A DNA stretch of 64,000 nt, taken from positions 1-64,000 of the forward strand of contig JAFGGN010000006.1 of assembly GCA_016930535.1 (NCBI GenBank). The letters run 5' to 3'. The stretch comes from a bacterium (GTDB lineage: Bacteria; Zhuqueibacterota; QNDG01; JAFGCO01). Shown one piece after another: positions 26,931 to 35,102 of this stretch. Position numbers and translations under genes: made by a program. The notes under the pieces are model-generated. The model was not told the DNA's origin. It saw nothing but the letters and a program-made list of their open reading frames with translations, and did no database searches. Positions within the stretch are counted from its first letter, which is position 1. Every line of letters begins with the position of its first letter.

Positions 26931-27350
26931 TTATAAGAAACGGATCATCAGGGGCACCACGATCGATACGCCCATCAGGCAGGCAATGACGCCGGTAAAA
27001 AGGACATACCGTTTGTTGTAATGGGTCAGCAGGGACGCATCGTAGTACTTATCGACCTGATTGTCCTTGTATATGGCAAGCAGTCCCTTAAGCAGTTTGT
27101 TCCGGGTATTTTTTCCTGTCGATAAGGCGCACATCGAGATGGTATTCACCACAATGCCCATGATAAAAAAAACAACAAGCACAAAATCATCACTGGAATT
27201 GGCCTTGTCGGAAACCGCACTGCCGGCCACGGCCGAATTAATCGCCAGAACAATGAGATTGAATAAAACCGCTGTCACGACAAAAATGGTGTCGGTCCTG
27301 GCACTTTGCTGCAGATCATGAACGATATGTTCATGTAATTTGTTAATCAT
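26931..27350 (-). CDS. Hypothetical membrane protein
   Basis: 139 residues from ATG 27350 (MINKLHEHIVHDLQQSARTD), with GGGAGG 5 bases upstream; a longer frame to 27368 has no site. Three membrane helices: about 19-40 (TIFVVTAVLFNLIVLAINSA), 52-75 (FVLVVFFIMGIVVNTISMCA) and 117-137 (LFTGVIACLMGVSIVVPLMI). A cytoplasmic stretch (STGKNTRNKLLKGLLAIYKD) separates helices 2 and 3. Its stop codon overlaps a potential start of the following lipoprotein gene. Unknown function. Confidence 0.72.
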   Translation of the reverse strand: MINKLHEHIVHDLQQSARTDTIFVVTAVLFNLIVLAINSAVAGSAVSDKANSSDDFVLVVFFIMGIVVNTISMCALSTGKNTRNKLLKGLLAIYKDNQVDKYYDASLLTHYNKRYVLFTGVIACLMGVSIVVPLMIRFL

Positions 27351-27446
27351 AATAACCTCCCGGTTCATATCATGTACTTATATGGTTATTGAAGCACATC
27401 GGCTGAATCGCTGATGATGAGACGATTCCGCAACCGGTTTTCTGAC

Positions 27447-28481
27447 CTAACTGTTTCCGTTCTCCGGCTTGTATCGGGAAATTCCCGTCTCGGTTCCAAA
27501 CCAGACCGCACCATCGGGCCCGATCGTGATCGACATGACATCCAGGAGAGCGGGGCCGCCTTCAGAATTGAATTTATTCCATTCATTCCCGTCATATTGA
27601 AATACACCCTGTCCGGGAACACCTGCCCACAGGACATTCTCAAAATCGACAGCCAGAGGGAGGAATTCCACATCACCTGTATTTCCGCCCATCTCTTCAA
27701 ATGAGAATGGCGTCCAGGACCGGCCGTCAAAACACGATACGCCATCGCCTCCGCCGATCCATATTTTACCGTCAGAACCGGCATCCATATAGAGTGCCAC
27801 AGGCAGATCCAATCCTGTTTCCGTGCTGAAGCTGGTCCACGTCCCGTTCCTGAAACGCAATACGACATGGCTGCCGCCTGCCCATAAGGTGCCGTCCGGA
27901 TCAAAAACAATATTGATTAAATTACAATAACTGACACCCAGTTCACTTTCTCTATAAACGGTCCAGGTTTCTCCGTCAAAACGGGACAAACCACGGACTC
28001 CGGACGCCGGATGTGCAGACCACAGGTCTCCATTGGGTGCAATGGCCACACCCGACACATCATTGGACAAGAGACCGTCCGCTGTCGTATAACTCGTCCA
28101 GGTTTGACCGTCAAACCTGGCAACACCTCCCCCGAATGTGCCTACCCAAAGAATCCCGTCAGAAGAAAGTGCCAGCGTATGTTCAAACCATATAATGGTA
28201 TTCGAACACATCCCATTATTTGTGGTATACGGTTTCCACGAACTGCCGTCAAAATGAACAATACCCATTCCCCCCTCGACAATGGGAACATACCAGAATG
28301 CATCATTCGATTCCAATGCAATCGCAGCCGCCGAACCGCCCGGCAGTCCGTCAGCCGTGGTGTATATGGTCCAGGGGCCGGATGCCTCCTCAGGACCCGT
28401 GGCCGACCTTTTGGAGCAATTCCAGTTGAACATGACCGATACGAGAACAACGGCACACCATATCTTTTTCAGATTAAACAT
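27447..28481 (-). CDS. Secreted two-component-regulator-type beta-propeller protein
   Basis: 344 residues from ATG 28481 (MFNLKKIWCAVVLVSVMFNW), preceded by GAGGAGG. The longer frame overlaps the neighbouring gene and has no site. The signal ends in a lipobox-like NWNCSKRS. The body is a series of propeller blades with the pattern DGxLWxGxxGGVxRFDGxxWTxYTTxDGL (for example GILWVGTFGGGVARFDGQTW), the Reg_prop family that usually forms the sensory part of hybrid kinases; here it stands alone as a lipoprotein. It lies 43 bases after the TPR gene. Confidence 0.83.
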   Translation of the reverse strand: MFNLKKIWCAVVLVSVMFNWNCSKRSATGPEEASGPWTIYTTADGLPGGSAAAIALESNDAFWYVPIVEGGMGIVHFDGSSWKPYTTNNGMCSNTIIWFEHTLALSSDGILWVGTFGGGVARFDGQTWTSYTTADGLLSNDVSGVAIAPNGDLWSAHPASGVRGLSRFDGETWTVYRESELGVSYCNLINIVFDPDGTLWAGGSHVVLRFRNGTWTSFSTETGLDLPVALYMDAGSDGKIWIGGGDGVSCFDGRSWTPFSFEEMGGNTGDVEFLPLAVDFENVLWAGVPGQGVFQYDGNEWNKFNSEGGPALLDVMSITIGPDGAVWFGTETGISRYKPENGNS

Positions 28482-28524
28482 GGGGCATCCTCCTCTCATC
28501 TTTGATAAAAATCCTGTCATACTT

Positions 28525-29637
28525 TTAAAACGGCCTTGAGAACCATGCATGAAAATGTGAAATCTCATCCGGGAGATCGAACAGAATCCGCCCCGGAATG
28601 CCAAAGGCTCTTGAATAATTCGGATCCAGCGCCATGGCTTCATTGTTGAGCCGGCTGCCGTCTTCCTGATTTCCCATATGGAAATTGATTTTTGCCAGGC
28701 TGGCGATCACATAGGCTTTCAGCGGATTGACGGGTTCCGGTTGCGTTTTCAAATACATTTCCAGGTTCTTGATCATCATGGGAGCCAGGGAATCCAGTTT
28801 CGCCGGATTCTGCATTGCCTGCATCATGTAATACCGGCCCAAATCGACATACAGAATATGCTTTCCGCTATCCATTTGCATGGCCTCTTCAAAACACCGG
28901 GTTGCAGCACCGATATTGTCATGATACAGATACGCTTTTCCCAATGCTTCATTGACATCCGCATTATCCGGCCGGTCCTTTTTAATTTTTTCCCAGAATG
29001 CGATCACATCCGTTCCTTCCGGCATCATCAATTCACGCGCCTTGGCACCGGACACAATATCCGCCTTTTCCAATTCCCGGGTGTATTTTTCAGCCTTTGC
29101 TGAATCTCCCCCCATGTCAGGCGGGACCATTTTTAAAAGCTCGACCAGAAACAGCTTGGCCTCATGGTAATCCGGTTTCAGGCTCAGGACAGATTCATAG
29201 GTTGAAACCGCCTTTTTAACCTGATCCTGAATCCCCGGCTGCTGCCTCATCATTGAAACATAAACCTTCGTAAAATCGATATTGCCTTTATAGAACAGAT
29301 AGATGATGTTGTCCGGATCATTTTCAACCGCATCTTCAATGGCCTTTTCCGCCTCATCCAACGCCGTGAACATTGTCCGGGGATTGCCCAATCCGATATG
29401 CTGCGTGGTCCGCGCCAGCTCATACCAGGCCGCTGCATTGGTGGAATCTTGGACCAGGATCTTTTCAAGCAGGTCCCTGGCAGAATCGGCCTGCCCTTTC
29501 ATTCTCAATTCATAAGCTTCCTGTACCCTCTTGTCCGATACCTGTCCCATGCAGGAAACAGGGATAAAATACAGGCTGGCAAGAACGAATCCTGCAGTTA
29601 TCGGAACGCTGAATAACCGGCGATTCAAAGTAACCAT
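28525..29637 (-). CDS. Tetratricopeptide-repeat lipoprotein or secreted protein
   Basis: 370 residues. A signal-peptide-like N-terminus (MVTLNRRLFSVPITAGFVLA) ends in PVSCMGQ, a possible lipobox. It carries at least five TPR-like helical pairs (AAWYELARTTQHIGLGNP, VNEALGKAYLYHDNIGAATR, ILYVDLGRYYMMQAMQNP). The AAAGGAGAG site is good. TPR lipoproteins of this size often scaffold envelope complexes. It is upstream of the propeller gene, so the two may be made together. The partner is unknown. Confidence 0.82.
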   Translation of the reverse strand: MVTLNRRLFSVPITAGFVLASLYFIPVSCMGQVSDKRVQEAYELRMKGQADSARDLLEKILVQDSTNAAAWYELARTTQHIGLGNPRTMFTALDEAEKAIEDAVENDPDNIIYLFYKGNIDFTKVYVSMMRQQPGIQDQVKKAVSTYESVLSLKPDYHEAKLFLVELLKMVPPDMGGDSAKAEKYTRELEKADIVSGAKARELMMPEGTDVIAFWEKIKKDRPDNADVNEALGKAYLYHDNIGAATRCFEEAMQMDSGKHILYVDLGRYYMMQAMQNPAKLDSLAPMMIKNLEMYLKTQPEPVNPLKAYVIASLAKINFHMGNQEDGSRLNNEAMALDPNYSRAFGIPGRILFDLPDEISHFHAWFSRPF

Positions 29638-29765
29638 GGCTCTCTCCTTTTTTGGTTCACTTCATCCTGAAAACAAGATAACCATATCGTTTTTTGCGTT
29701 GTCATGATGATGCAAAGAAGTTGTCAAGAAAATGTCAAATAATAAGGAGGGTGCGTTTGACAGGA

Positions 29766-30446
29766 TTACTTCAGAAATTTATATCCGGCTCCATGTATGG
29801 TAATCAGATGCGCTGGATGCGACGGATCCTCTTCGATTTTTTTCCGCAGGTTTAAAACAAATGTATCGATTGTGCGTGTGGTCGGGAACGTATCGTATCC
29901 CCAGACCTCATCCAGAAGCTGATCTCTGCTGATCACTTCCTGCTCATGGGCAATAAAGAATTTCAGGATCTTAAATTCCCTGACAGTCAGTTTGATGGGA
30001 TGGCCGCTTTTTACGGCTTCCTGCTTCTTGAAATTAAGGGTGACTGAACCAAAAGAGACACTTTCACCAACCGGATCTTTCGGGCTGGTACGCCGCAGTA
30101 AAGCCTTGATACGGGCCATTAATTCACGGACACTGAAAGGCTTGGTGATATAATCATCGGCTCCCAGTTCCAGGCCCAGCACCTTGTCGCTTTCCTCTTT
30201 TCTGCTCGTCAGCATAATAACAGGCGTATGATTTCCGTTTTCCCGAATTTCCCGGCATATTTCCTGACCATTTTTCCCGGGCAGCATCAAATCCAGAAGA
30301 ATCAGATCAAATGATTGATTCATGGCAGTCTGTAATCCTTCTGTCCCGTCTGAAACGGTCAAAACACGATAATGCTCCTCTTCCAGGCTGATTCGCAGGC
30401 CTTTCTGAATGGCGGGATCATCTTCAATCACAAGAATCTGTTTCAT
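29766..30446 (-). CDS. OmpR/PhoB-family response regulator
   Basis: 226 residues. Receiver 1-115: VIEDDPAIQ, phospho-Asp in LILLDLMLPGKNG, TSRKEE, Lys in YITKPF. Winged-helix output 128-225: PIKLTVREFKILKFFI and VWGYDTFPTTRTIDTFVLNLRKKIEE. It overlaps the histidine-kinase gene by 4 bases (ATGA), forming a clear two-component pair. Nearby targets are unknown. Confidence 0.96.
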   Translation of the reverse strand: MKQILVIEDDPAIQKGLRISLEEEHYRVLTVSDGTEGLQTAMNQSFDLILLDLMLPGKNGQEICREIRENGNHTPVIMLTSRKEESDKVLGLELGADDYITKPFSVRELMARIKALLRRTSPKDPVGESVSFGSVTLNFKKQEAVKSGHPIKLTVREFKILKFFIAHEQEVISRDQLLDEVWGYDTFPTTRTIDTFVLNLRKKIEEDPSHPAHLITIHGAGYKFLK

Positions 30447-32914
30447 TCGGTTTCTCCCACTGGCAGGAAAACACTGAATGTGCTTCCTTTCCCCGGCTTG
30501 CTTTTCACAACGACTTTCCCCTGATGTGCTTCCACAATGTGCCGGACCTGGGTCAGGCCCAGTCCCGCTCCTCCCATGGCGCGAATTTTTTCGTCTTTAG
30601 AACGGAAAAACGGGTCAAAAATGCTGAGCTGGTCCTTCCCGGATATCCCGATCCCCTGGTCACTGACTTCAATCACGGCCTGGTCCTGATCCGTAAAAAC
30701 CGAAAGGCCGATACGCTTCTGTTCCCGTGAATATTTCATGGCATTATCCAGCAGATTGATCAGCATTTCCGCAATGGCATCCGCATCTGCATCAAGAAAA
30801 ATTTCATGATCCGGCAGCTGAGCGGCCAGATTAAAACCATTTTGCCTGATCGGATAACGCATTGCCCGGAGAACAGAATCGATGATATGGTTCAGGTTGA
30901 CCCGTGAGAAATGATAAGCCTTCTCACCACGCTCGATCCTTGAAAAATTGAGCACATTGCTGATCAAACGGGAGAGACGCTCACTCTCGCCTCCGATGAT
31001 TTCCAGATACTCCTGTCTCTCTTTTTCACTGAGTCTGGATTTGGTCTGCAGCAGCTCGGCAAACATCCTTATCGAAGTCAGGGGAGTCTGCAGGTCATGT
31101 GAAACGCTGGAGACAAAATAGGATTTTAAGCGATTTAACTCCTGCAGGCGCTGCGTTTCCTCCTGTTTTAGTAATAAATCCCGCTGCAGACTGATTCTTT
31201 CAATGGCCGAAACGGTCAGAACCGTCACCGACTTCAGCAAATCGATATCTTCAAAGCTGTATACCGCATGGGATTTTTTTCGGCCGAGGACGAGAAATCC
31301 GCTGTTCAGACCGGACGGCAGCCGGAGAGACATGACCAGTCCGATCCGGCTGTTATTGAACAGAGGGCCCTTCAATGCAGCATAAGGGGTCCCCGCTTCC
31401 AGACAGGCGGGAATCGCCATTACCGGATGTCTGGAGCCTTTGGCAATCCTGTTTAATTCCATTTTAACATCAGCCGGAACATCATCCGGATGACTGGAAG
31501 CGATCAGATTCCAATCCGCCGGATCATGATTTAAAAGGAAAAATCCGATTTGCTCAGGCTGCATCAACTCATCGAGTTTTCGGACAACAAATCCCGCCAG
31601 GGATTTTAAATCGACAAAACGATTGATTTCAATGCTGAACTCACGCTGAGCCAGCCGGTAATTATAACGTACCCGGAAAAATTTCTTGTCGACAAAATGC
31701 TGCATGGCTCTCCGCGCCGGTTCGAACAGAAGCGCAACGATCACGGCAGCCACGGCCGATACGGCGATAGACGCCCTGATGGTGAATACACTGATGAACA
31801 GGGCAGCCACTGCAACAATGAATGAGTATATGAACAGCAGAATCGAAAAAACCAGGGCATAAACCGTACTGCGGTTAAAAATCAGATCGATATTCAGAAT
31901 ATGATAACGGACAATGGATATGGCAAATGTGACGGGTATAAAAGCGATGCTTAACAGAATGACCTCGCCCCGGACCAGAGCCACAGAACTGAGAAGTTTC
32001 GGAATCTGCCACAGTATCAAAAACGTGAGCGGTGCAATGGCCAGGCCCAAAATGACCCAACGGAGTTTTCTTCTTTCTGATTCTTCAGAAGCGCTGAAAT
32101 AGGAATAAATGAAATTGACGGTCCCGTATATCATGCAGAGCGTAAAAAGCCATCCGGCCGTATTGGCAGTATTCATAAAACGGTGAAAAGCCGGTATGGA
32201 GACGGGCCGGACCGCATTGAAAAACAACACGGCCGCAATGATAATATAAAGACCCGCGGCCACATAAACAATCCGGATGAACCCGACAAATTGATTCCAT
32301 ACCTTTCTCGGGAATAAAAAGCTCAGGTGAAGGAACAAAACCGGGGTGAGTGCTGAAGCCGCCAGATAAACGGCACGAAGCGAAAAACCGGCGGTGAACG
32401 GGAAAGCCGTATAACGGCCAAAGGTCGTACTGATGTACACACTCACGGAAATACTCAGCCAGTGAAAGATCAGGGCTGCCTGATCGCCCGGGGGCCGCTT
32501 CATGAAAACGAACAAACCCAGAATAAAAAAGAGGGGAGCGACCAGGAACAGAGAAATTAAGTATATGGTCGAATTATAAGGCTGCAGTTCCACTGACCGG
32601 GAGATCTGCATATCATCCCGCTGCAACAGGAACTCGGCCTTTTGCCCGATATGATACGTGTCCAGTATAAATTCAACATCGTCAATGTTTGAAACAGGGC
32701 GTCCGTCAATGCCCAGGATGATTTCACCGGGGCTGAAATACTGAACATCCGTTTTACTTTTCATTTCAGCGATCATGACATGGCCGTTCCGGGACATCAG
32801 TATCGCACCGGTTCCGGCTTTCGTCAATATCTGGTATAATCCACCAAGACAAATCAATGCAATGAGGACATCGAGAAGAAGAATTAATTTTTTATTGGAT
32901 AAAAAATGCTGCAT
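30443..32914 (-). CDS. ComP-like PDZ/multi-TM/GAF histidine kinase
   Basis: 823 residues. The N-terminal anchor helix (about 10-30) is followed by an extracytoplasmic PDZ-like domain (about 35-110, FSPGEIILGIDGRPVSN). Then come about eight membrane helices (115-405), a GAF-like region (about 430-575), HisKA (VSSVSHDLQTPLTSIRM, phospho-His in SHDLQTP), and HATPase_c with N-box NLLDNAMKYS, G1 VSDQGIGIS and G2 GGAGLGLT. The PDZ plus multi-TM N-terminus resembles Bacillus ComP, which senses a peptide pheromone, but the ligand here is unknown. It partners the OmpR-type regulator. Confidence 0.93.
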   Translation of the reverse strand: MQHFLSNKKLILLLDVLIALICLGGLYQILTKAGTGAILMSRNGHVMIAEMKSKTDVQYFSPGEIILGIDGRPVSNIDDVEFILDTYHIGQKAEFLLQRDDMQISRSVELQPYNSTIYLISLFLVAPLFFILGLFVFMKRPPGDQAALIFHWLSISVSVYISTTFGRYTAFPFTAGFSLRAVYLAASALTPVLFLHLSFLFPRKVWNQFVGFIRIVYVAAGLYIIIAAVLFFNAVRPVSIPAFHRFMNTANTAGWLFTLCMIYGTVNFIYSYFSASEESERRKLRWVILGLAIAPLTFLILWQIPKLLSSVALVRGEVILLSIAFIPVTFAISIVRYHILNIDLIFNRSTVYALVFSILLFIYSFIVAVAALFISVFTIRASIAVSAVAAVIVALLFEPARRAMQHFVDKKFFRVRYNYRLAQREFSIEINRFVDLKSLAGFVVRKLDELMQPEQIGFFLLNHDPADWNLIASSHPDDVPADVKMELNRIAKGSRHPVMAIPACLEAGTPYAALKGPLFNNSRIGLVMSLRLPSGLNSGFLVLGRKKSHAVYSFEDIDLLKSVTVLTVSAIERISLQRDLLLKQEETQRLQELNRLKSYFVSSVSHDLQTPLTSIRMFAELLQTKSRLSEKERQEYLEIIGGESERLSRLISNVLNFSRIERGEKAYHFSRVNLNHIIDSVLRAMRYPIRQNGFNLAAQLPDHEIFLDADADAIAEMLINLLDNAMKYSREQKRIGLSVFTDQDQAVIEVSDQGIGISGKDQLSIFDPFFRSKDEKIRAMGGAGLGLTQVRHIVEAHQGKVVVKSKPGKGSTFSVFLPVGETE

Positions 32915-32940
32915 GATAAAAGATGAAAATAAAAATATTA

Positions 32941-33023
32941 AATAGCAAGAAAATGAATCTAATTATTCAATTTTTCACTTGCTATTAAAATTGTAGTTTA
33001 CTATATTTTTTGTAGCGCGCTAC
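32941..33023 (+). promoter_or_regulatory. Promoter and operator-like repeats before the HxlR gene
   Basis: A canonical promoter: -35 TTGCTA (32979-32984), 17-base spacer, -10 TATATT (33002-33007). A perfect 9-bp inverted repeat AATAGCAAG (32941-32949)/CTTGCTATT (32978-32986) overlaps the -35. A perfect palindrome GTAGCGCGCTAC (33012-33023) sits at or just after the likely start site. Such placement would suit autoregulation by the HxlR protein; it also faces the divergent histidine-kinase gene. Confidence 0.55.
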
Positions 33024-33054
33024 TAAAAATGTACTTGTTATAAAGGAGACTGTC

Positions 33055-33099
33055 ATGCCGGTTATTTCCACCGCACCGGGACAGATAAACGAATATTAA
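33055..33099 (+). CDS. Possible 14-residue leader peptide
   Basis: ATG at 33055 with an excellent Shine-Dalgarno (AAAGGAG), encoding MPVISTAPGQINEY and ending in TAA 18 bases before the HxlR start. The codons read cleanly. It could be a real leader peptide coupling translation to the next gene, or the abandoned 5' end of a longer frame. There is no attenuator hairpin that I can see. Confidence 0.35.
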   Translation: MPVISTAPGQINEY

Positions 33100-33117
33100 T
33101 AAACAGGAGTCATCGTT

Positions 33118-33444
33118 ATGCCGATACCGAAACCGGGACAACCTGTACGGGGATCCGAAACCGGCGCTCCGGTGATGGCGCTGTTCGACCTTCTGGGGCG
33201 CCGCTGGGCCATGGGTATTGTCTGGCAGCTTTCAGCCGGCTGCCTGCGCTTCAATGAACTGCAGGAAAAGTGCACGACCATTTCACCGACCATTCTCAGC
33301 CGCCGAATCAAGGATCTGCGCGAGGCGGGACTGATCGAGCGGACCCTGAACGGCTATAAACTGACCCCCATGGGTGAGGAACTTTTTAAAATTCTGGAAC
33401 CGTTTCAGGCCTGGTCCGTCCACTGGGCCAAGCGGTTCAGCTGA
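33118..33444 (+). CDS. HxlR-family winged-helix transcriptional regulator
   Basis: 108 residues. The HxlR core is GAPVMALFDLLGRRWAMGIV and LRFNELQEKCTTISPTILSRRIKDLREAGLIER, followed by YKLTPMGEEL. HxlR proteins are dimeric and often respond to aldehydes, quinones or redox changes; the N-terminal Cys used by the redox-sensing members is absent (MPIPKPGQPVRGSE). It is 9 bases from the next gene, so the two are probably one operon. Confidence 0.93.
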   Translation: MPIPKPGQPVRGSETGAPVMALFDLLGRRWAMGIVWQLSAGCLRFNELQEKCTTISPTILSRRIKDLREAGLIERTLNGYKLTPMGEELFKILEPFQAWSVHWAKRFS

Positions 33445-33453
33445 GGCACATGC

Positions 33454-34197
33454 ATGACAGAAAACAGGTATCTTTGTTTCCTTTCCGACATCGGTAAGGA
33501 AAAATTCATGAATCAGGGCGGTGAATCCCCATGTCCGTTCTGCAACCGCGGGGCGCTTTCGGACATTCTGGATGAAGCATATCCCCTCGTATTGCTAAAA
33601 AACAAATACGCCACATTCGCGAATACCCAGCAGACAGTTCTGATCGAAACGGACGACTGCGCCGCCGACATGGCTGTCTACGAACCTGTGCATATGCAGA
33701 AAATAATCACCTTCGGAACCGATCACTGGCTTGCCATGGAGCAAAGCGGGGAATATAAATCCGTGGCCTTTTTTAAAAATCACGGCCCCCTGTCCGGCGG
33801 CAGCATCGGCCACGCCCACATGCAGATCGTCGGGCTGAAAGACATCGATTATAAACGGAACCTGAATGCGGACATGTTCGACGGAATTGAAATTGTCAGA
33901 AAAGGAAATTGTGTTCTCAATATTTCAACCCGGCCCAATGCCTGCGCCACTGAATTCAATGTCATCACGGCTCCCCGCAATGACCGGTTCATGGCGCATC
34001 ATGTACAAAATTTGGTGAGATACGTACTGGACCGGTGCAGCAGCTTCAACCTGTTCTTCTATCAATGGAACGAATCGATTATCTGCAAGATCGTTCCGAG
34101 ATACGTGACTTCACCGTTTCTCATCGGATTTAACATTCCCCAGACTTCCAGCAGATTGCATCAAATTGCCGAAGAAGTGAAACGGATGATTGACTGA
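33454..34197 (+). CDS. HIT-superfamily protein (DUF4931/GalT-like)
   Basis: 247 residues. The HIT-like motif is IGHAHMQIVGL (H-x-H-x-Q), preceded by FFKNHGPLSGGS. Zinc-like cysteines occur in CPFCNRG near the N-terminus. The layout matches the DUF4931 group related to galactose-1-phosphate uridylyltransferase; nucleotide-monophosphate transfer is expected but the substrate is unknown. It is in an apparent operon with the HxlR regulator. Confidence 0.78.
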   Translation: MTENRYLCFLSDIGKEKFMNQGGESPCPFCNRGALSDILDEAYPLVLLKNKYATFANTQQTVLIETDDCAADMAVYEPVHMQKIITFGTDHWLAMEQSGEYKSVAFFKNHGPLSGGSIGHAHMQIVGLKDIDYKRNLNADMFDGIEIVRKGNCVLNISTRPNACATEFNVITAPRNDRFMAHHVQNLVRYVLDRCSSFNLFFYQWNESIICKIVPRYVTSPFLIGFNIPQTSSRLHQIAEEVKRMID

Positions 34198-34307
34198 CTT
34201 TTTTTACAATTAAATATGAAAAAAAAGCGATCCTCCCTGGAGCCCGGATCCGGGAGAATTTCAAAAATCGGAAACCATTTGCATGAGGTGTCTCGTTTGA
34301 AGATTGA

Positions 34308-34697
34308 TCAAGGCCATCCCTGATTCCTGTAAAAATTGCGGATCAGCAGATCCCTTGTCAATATGGGCAGTTCTCTCAATTTTGCAGTGGCTACGATGGT
34401 CCGGTCGGCCGGGTCACGGTGGTCCCAGTCGAGCCGGATATTCTCCATCCAGATGATTTCATCGACCGGAATGATTTCGAAACGGTTGAACTTGTGGATT
34501 CTCTTCAAATAATTTTCAAGAGACATGCCGAGTTCGAGTTTTCCGTATTTTATCTTGATCCCGATTTCCCAGAACGAAATGGAAGAAACGGCCGCCTGCC
34601 CCGATTCGATATCGGAGAAGGCGATTTCCCGTTCCTGCCCGGTCAATGAATCCGGATCCAGTGTGGACCAGAGCAGGGCACAGGTATCGAACAGCAT
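34308..34697 (-). CDS. vapC: PIN-domain toxin (VapC-like)
   Basis: 129 residues from ATG 34697 (MLFDTCALLWSTLD), which overlaps the antitoxin stop as TGATG and has GGGAGA 6 bases upstream; an in-frame ATG at 34712 is possible. The PIN acidic residues are present: Asp in MLFDTC, Glu in SFWEIGIK, and Asp in DHRDPADRTIVATA and LPILTRD. VapC toxins are Mg-dependent RNases, usually cutting tRNA or rRNA. It is coupled to the antitoxin gene. Confidence 0.9.
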   Translation of the reverse strand: MLFDTCALLWSTLDPDSLTGQEREIAFSDIESGQAAVSSISFWEIGIKIKYGKLELGMSLENYLKRIHKFNRFEIIPVDEIIWMENIRLDWDHRDPADRTIVATAKLRELPILTRDLLIRNFYRNQGWP

Positions 34698-34927
34698 CAG
34701 CTTTCTCCCCATGCTTCGGTTTCGGGCTCCATGACATTGCCGGGAATCCTGACTTTTCCCCAATAGGCCCCGAACACATCCGATACTTTCAGTGGCTGAT
34801 GAACGGGTTCGATTTTCAGCACGGGTTTGTTATGCGAGGTGACGATAATCGGCTCTCCGGTTTCCTCCACCCTGCGGAAATATTCGAGCAGCCTGGGTTT
34901 CAGCTTGCTTTTTGATACGTATTCCAT
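34697..34927 (-). CDS. Phd/YefM-family antitoxin
   Basis: 76 residues. The Phd/YefM DNA-binding N-terminus is KSKLKPRLLEYFRRVEETGE, then PIIVTSHNKPVLKIEPV; the C-terminal tail (GAYWGKVRIPGNVMEPETEA) would wrap the PIN toxin. AAGGA lies 8 bases upstream of the ATG. It represses its own promoter in characterised systems; a strong inverted-repeat operator overlaps the promoter here. Confidence 0.9.
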   Translation of the reverse strand: MEYVSKSKLKPRLLEYFRRVEETGEPIIVTSHNKPVLKIEPVHQPLKVSDVFGAYWGKVRIPGNVMEPETEAWGES

Positions 34928-34942
34928 GATAATAAATCCTTA

Positions 34943-35000
34943 ATTATGACCATGGTCATGATTATGGTCATAATATATACAATTACCCATGCAATTGCAA
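34943..35000 (-). promoter_or_regulatory. Promoter and operator of the Phd/PIN pair
   Basis: On the - strand, -35 TTGCAA (34995-35000), 17-base spacer, -10 TATATT (34972-34977). Immediately downstream lies a 14-bp palindrome ATGACCATGGTCAT (34946-34959) and a third half-site in ATGGTCATAAT (34964-34974), which also forms a perfect 11-bp inverted repeat with 34943-34953. This layout fits cooperative autorepression. Confidence 0.75.
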
Positions 35001-35102
35001 GAGTAATTTCCTGCCTGGAAATATTTCACCACTGGAAACAGGATGCCCCTGAGGAACTGAAAACCGTGTGGGTCCCCGTCTATGTTCTTTGGTCTTGCCT
35101 TT

